A stretch of 34,129 nucleotides of DNA from a virus: positions 1-34,129 of the IMG/VR virus record IMGVR_UViG_3300018424_000092, one strand, 5' to 3'. Shown in pieces: positions 32,117-34,129 of this stretch (position 1 is the stretch's first letter; each line of letters begins with the position of its first letter). The notes beneath the pieces were generated by a model that was not told the origin of the DNA, ran no database searches, and saw only the letters and a list, made by a program, of their open reading frames with translations. The translations under genes were made by a program, and so were the position numbers.

Positions 32117-33592
32117 ATGCTTAGTGAAGGTAATAAAAGTGGAGATAGTTCTTTAAGAGATTGGTTTAGTAAGAGCAAGTCTTCTGATGGAACTCCTGGT
32201 TGGGTTCAATTGGGTGGTAAGTATGCAGGAAAACCCTGTGCAAAACAACCAGGACAAACCACAAAACCAAAGTGTGGATCTTCAAAGATGAAGAGAAACC
32301 TTAATAAAGACGAAGAGGAAGCAGCATTTCGCCGCAAGAACCGTCAAGATCCAAATCCAGATAGAAGAGGGAAGGCAAAGAACGTGGCAACTGAAGCAAA
32401 AGAAGAACTTCGCTATTGTCCTAAGTGTAAGAAAGCAGAAAAAAGATCTGACTGCGCTTATGGAACAAGTTATTGGGACAATAATGCTGAACCAATAACA
32501 GTAGAAGAAGGTAAGAAAGATGCCTGCTATCATAAGGTCAAGTCACGGTATAAAGTTTGGCCAAGTGCTTATGCTTCTGGCGCATTAGTAAAGTGTCGTA
32601 AGAAAGGTGCAGATAACTGGGGAAATTCTACTAAGAAAGAAGAGTTTAGTCCTGCACAAATTGCTGCATTAGAAGCAAATGGATTTGTAGAACTTGATGA
32701 AGCAGGTAAGAAGTGTTGGAAAGGTTACAGGAAAGCAGGGACTCAAAAACTCTTCGGCAAGACTTATAACCGTTGTGTAAAAGAAAGTTCATTTACTATT
32801 GATCCAAAAGCACACAACAAAGAAAAACGTGCTGCAAAGATTGGTAATCTTGCTAGAAACACTTCTAATCCCGGAGAGAAAGCAGCAGCAGAGAAAAAAT
32901 CAAAAGGTCCAAAACTTTATGGCGAAAACATTACTATTGAAGATGCAAACGGAAACACTTTTGCTGAAGTGATTGATTTAATTAAAAATCCTTTGGTTTC
33001 TGAATCTTGCTGTTCTAAGTGTGGTAAAGAACCTTGTGAATGTGGAACTAAGAGGTATCGTGGTGGTAGTGCTGCAAAACCAGGACCAAATAAGAACTAT
33101 GTAAAACCAATGGGTGAAGAAATTGAAGAAGCAGTAAGACTTCCAGCAAAAACTGGAAACATTGTTGCAGTTAATTTTGGGTGGAGAGGAAGATACTACA
33201 GCATTAGAATTTTCTTCCCTCATACAAAAGTTCCTAATAAAGCAGAAGTACAGAACGAAATTAGTAAAGTTTATCCAGGAGCAAAAGTTTATAACTTTAT
33301 GGTTTCTGATTATGAACCAGGACAACCTTTACTTCAGGTAACTGAAGGTGCTGCCTGGACCAAAAAGTCTGGTAAGTCCGAATCAGGTGGATTGAATGAA
33401 AAAGGTCGTAAGTCTTATGAAAGAGAGAATCCTGGTTCTGATCTAAAGGCACCATCAAAGAAAGTTGGTAATCCTCGTAGAAAATCATTCTGTGCAAGAA
33501 TGAAAGGTATGAAGAAGAAACTGACTTCTTCCAAAACTGCTAATGATCCAGATAGCAGAATCAATAAAAGTTTGAGGGCTTGGAATTGCTGA
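32117..33592 (+). CDS. Modular basic Cys-rich protein at the terminase locus (491 aa)
   Basis: A chain of small, mostly basic modules, not an enzyme I recognise. Residues about 13-91 contain GWVQLGGKYAGKPCAKQPGQ and an Arg-rich FRRKNRQDPNPDRRGKAKN. Residues 134-172 contain YKVWPSAYASGALVKCRKKG, which I associate with the DUF5872 family of phages and large DNA viruses. CWKGYRKAGTQKLFGKTYNR lies at 200-219, and a zinc-knuckle-like CCSKCGKEPCEC at 298-309. Residues 349-410 form a domain also present in the next gene. The C-terminus (424-491) contains RRKSFCARMKGMKKKLTSSK, DPDSRINKSLRAW, a module I recall from other phages. Late expression and strong basic charge suggest a DNA-associated or packaged protein; this is inference. 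Confidence 0.8.
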   Translation: MLSEGNKSGDSSLRDWFSKSKSSDGTPGWVQLGGKYAGKPCAKQPGQTTKPKCGSSKMKRNLNKDEEEAAFRRKNRQDPNPDRRGKAKNVATEAKEELRYCPKCKKAEKRSDCAYGTSYWDNNAEPITVEEGKKDACYHKVKSRYKVWPSAYASGALVKCRKKGADNWGNSTKKEEFSPAQIAALEANGFVELDEAGKKCWKGYRKAGTQKLFGKTYNRCVKESSFTIDPKAHNKEKRAAKIGNLARNTSNPGEKAAAEKKSKGPKLYGENITIEDANGNTFAEVIDLIKNPLVSESCCSKCGKEPCECGTKRYRGGSAAKPGPNKNYVKPMGEEIEEAVRLPAKTGNIVAVNFGWRGRYYSIRIFFPHTKVPNKAEVQNEISKVYPGAKVYNFMVSDYEPGQPLLQVTEGAAWTKKSGKSESGGLNEKGRKSYERENPGSDLKAPSKKVGNPRRKSFCARMKGMKKKLTSSKTANDPDSRINKSLRAWNC

Positions 33593-33593
33593 T

Positions 33594-33953
33594 ATGAAAA
33601 ATTTTAAAGAGTTTATAAACGAATCTAAAAAAGAAACCCTTTCAGAAAGCGTAAACATTGCTGGTGATTTTACTGGCAATCTTTACATGAATGGGCAACC
33701 AGAACAAGAACAAACAAATGAAGAAAACTTTTATGCTGATGTAGTTTGGGAAGGTAAAATTTACCGTTTACAGTTTGCTACTGAGCATAAGGGTCTTCCT
33801 TCTAGAGAAGAGTTGGCAGAACACATTCAAAATGAGTATCCTGGTGGAATTGTTCATAACATCTATCCAGTAATAGAAGCAAATAAAAATTACAGAGTGA
33901 AATCTGTAGAGAGGTATCAACCAGAAGCATTGACTTGGAAAACTGAACTTTGA
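33594..33953 (+). CDS. Small protein with a duplicated YPG domain (119 aa)
   Basis: The N-terminus MKNFKEFINESKKETLSESV, then NIAGDFTGNLYMNG, is a lead-in I recall in several cyanophage proteins. Residues about 46-112 resemble residues 349-410 of the upstream protein: W-x-G-[KR]-x-Y-x-[IL]-[RQ]-x-[FI], then P-x-[RK]-[AE]-E, then an I-x-x-x-YPG-x-x-V-x-N turn. The gene starts after a single base following the upstream stop, so the two are probably made together and may interact. Function is unknown to me; its place beside gp16 suggests assembly or virion content. Confidence 0.78.
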   Translation: MKNFKEFINESKKETLSESVNIAGDFTGNLYMNGQPEQEQTNEENFYADVVWEGKIYRLQFATEHKGLPSREELAEHIQNEYPGGIVHNIYPVIEANKNYRVKSVERYQPEALTWKTEL

Positions 33954-33961
33954 GGTAAATT

Positions 33962-34129
33962 ATGGCCCAATGGAATAAAAATAAACAAGACTACCTGAAT
34001 CAGGAAAGAACTCTTCATGAGGTTTATCTTCAGGCAGATCAGTATGGAAATATTATTAATGAAGGTGCTACTGGAAGAAGTTCTTTTGGAGAATATGCAA
34101 CTGCAGAACTAACACCAGTAGTTCAGTTA
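33962..34129 (+). CDS. 5' end of an unidentified gene, cut by the window edge (56 codons seen)
   Basis: ATG at 33962 opens a frame that runs off the window. It starts MAQWNKNKQDYLNQERTLHE and continues to ELTPVVQL. GAGGT at 33952-33956, overlapping the previous stop, is a good ribosome site. The start does not resemble the gp17 large terminase I expected after gp16. It recalls an uncharacterised structural protein type of T4-like cyanophages, but 56 residues are too few to be sure. Confidence 0.7.
   Translation, partial: MAQWNKNKQDYLNQERTLHEVYLQADQYGNIINEGATGRSSFGEYATAELTPVVQL

Overview
The window is about 34 kb of a T4-like myovirus genome. It most resembles the cyanophages of marine Synechococcus and Prochlorococcus. 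The evidence is a T4-type morphogenesis block in T4 order (25, 6, a gene-7-like giant, 8, then 13, 14, 15, 16), T4-type late promoter motifs (AATAAATA/CATAAATA), AT-rich DNA, and several small genes of kinds I recall only from T4-like cyanophages. No host gene, integrase, CRISPR array or intact tRNA is visible. All convincing genes are on the + strand.

Layout. Positions 1-1207 hold four small genes (87, 54, 73 and 52 aa). They are GC-richer than the rest, have no Shine-Dalgarno sites, and each is followed by an RNA hairpin. Two of their spacers share a 32-bp repeat, and one contains a 51-nt element with the acceptor stem and T-arm of a tRNA but no D or normal anticodon arm. A structured non-coding block (1208-1311) and a 46-aa membrane micro-ORF follow. 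Positions 1617-2953 hold a GT-A-like glycosyltransferase flanked by two small related proteins, plus a 48-aa basic protein and a strong intrinsic terminator. Positions 3124-4083 hold two unknown genes leading into the late block.

Positions 4112-31653 are the baseplate, neck and tail-completion block. It contains gp25, gp6, a 4033-aa giant, gp8, a 2608-aa DUF4815-type structural protein, two short proteins, gp13, gp14 and gp15. The giant carries two separated segments resembling T4 gp7, so I read it as a hugely expanded wedge protein. The 2608-aa protein sits where T4 has genes 9-12 and wac. The same small modules (SGG-x-GY beads and R-G-x-x-GT modules) recur in the giant, gp8, the 2608-aa protein, gp14 and the C-terminus of gp15. 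This suggests one pool of surface modules spread over the virion.

Positions 31656-34129 hold the small terminase gp16, a 491-aa Cys-rich basic modular protein, and a 119-aa protein that duplicates one of its domains. The window ends inside the start of a further gene that does not look like gp17. Late promoters sit on stop codons ahead of gp25, gp8 and the 491-aa gene, so gp25-gp6-gp7-like could be one transcript of about 14.5 kb.
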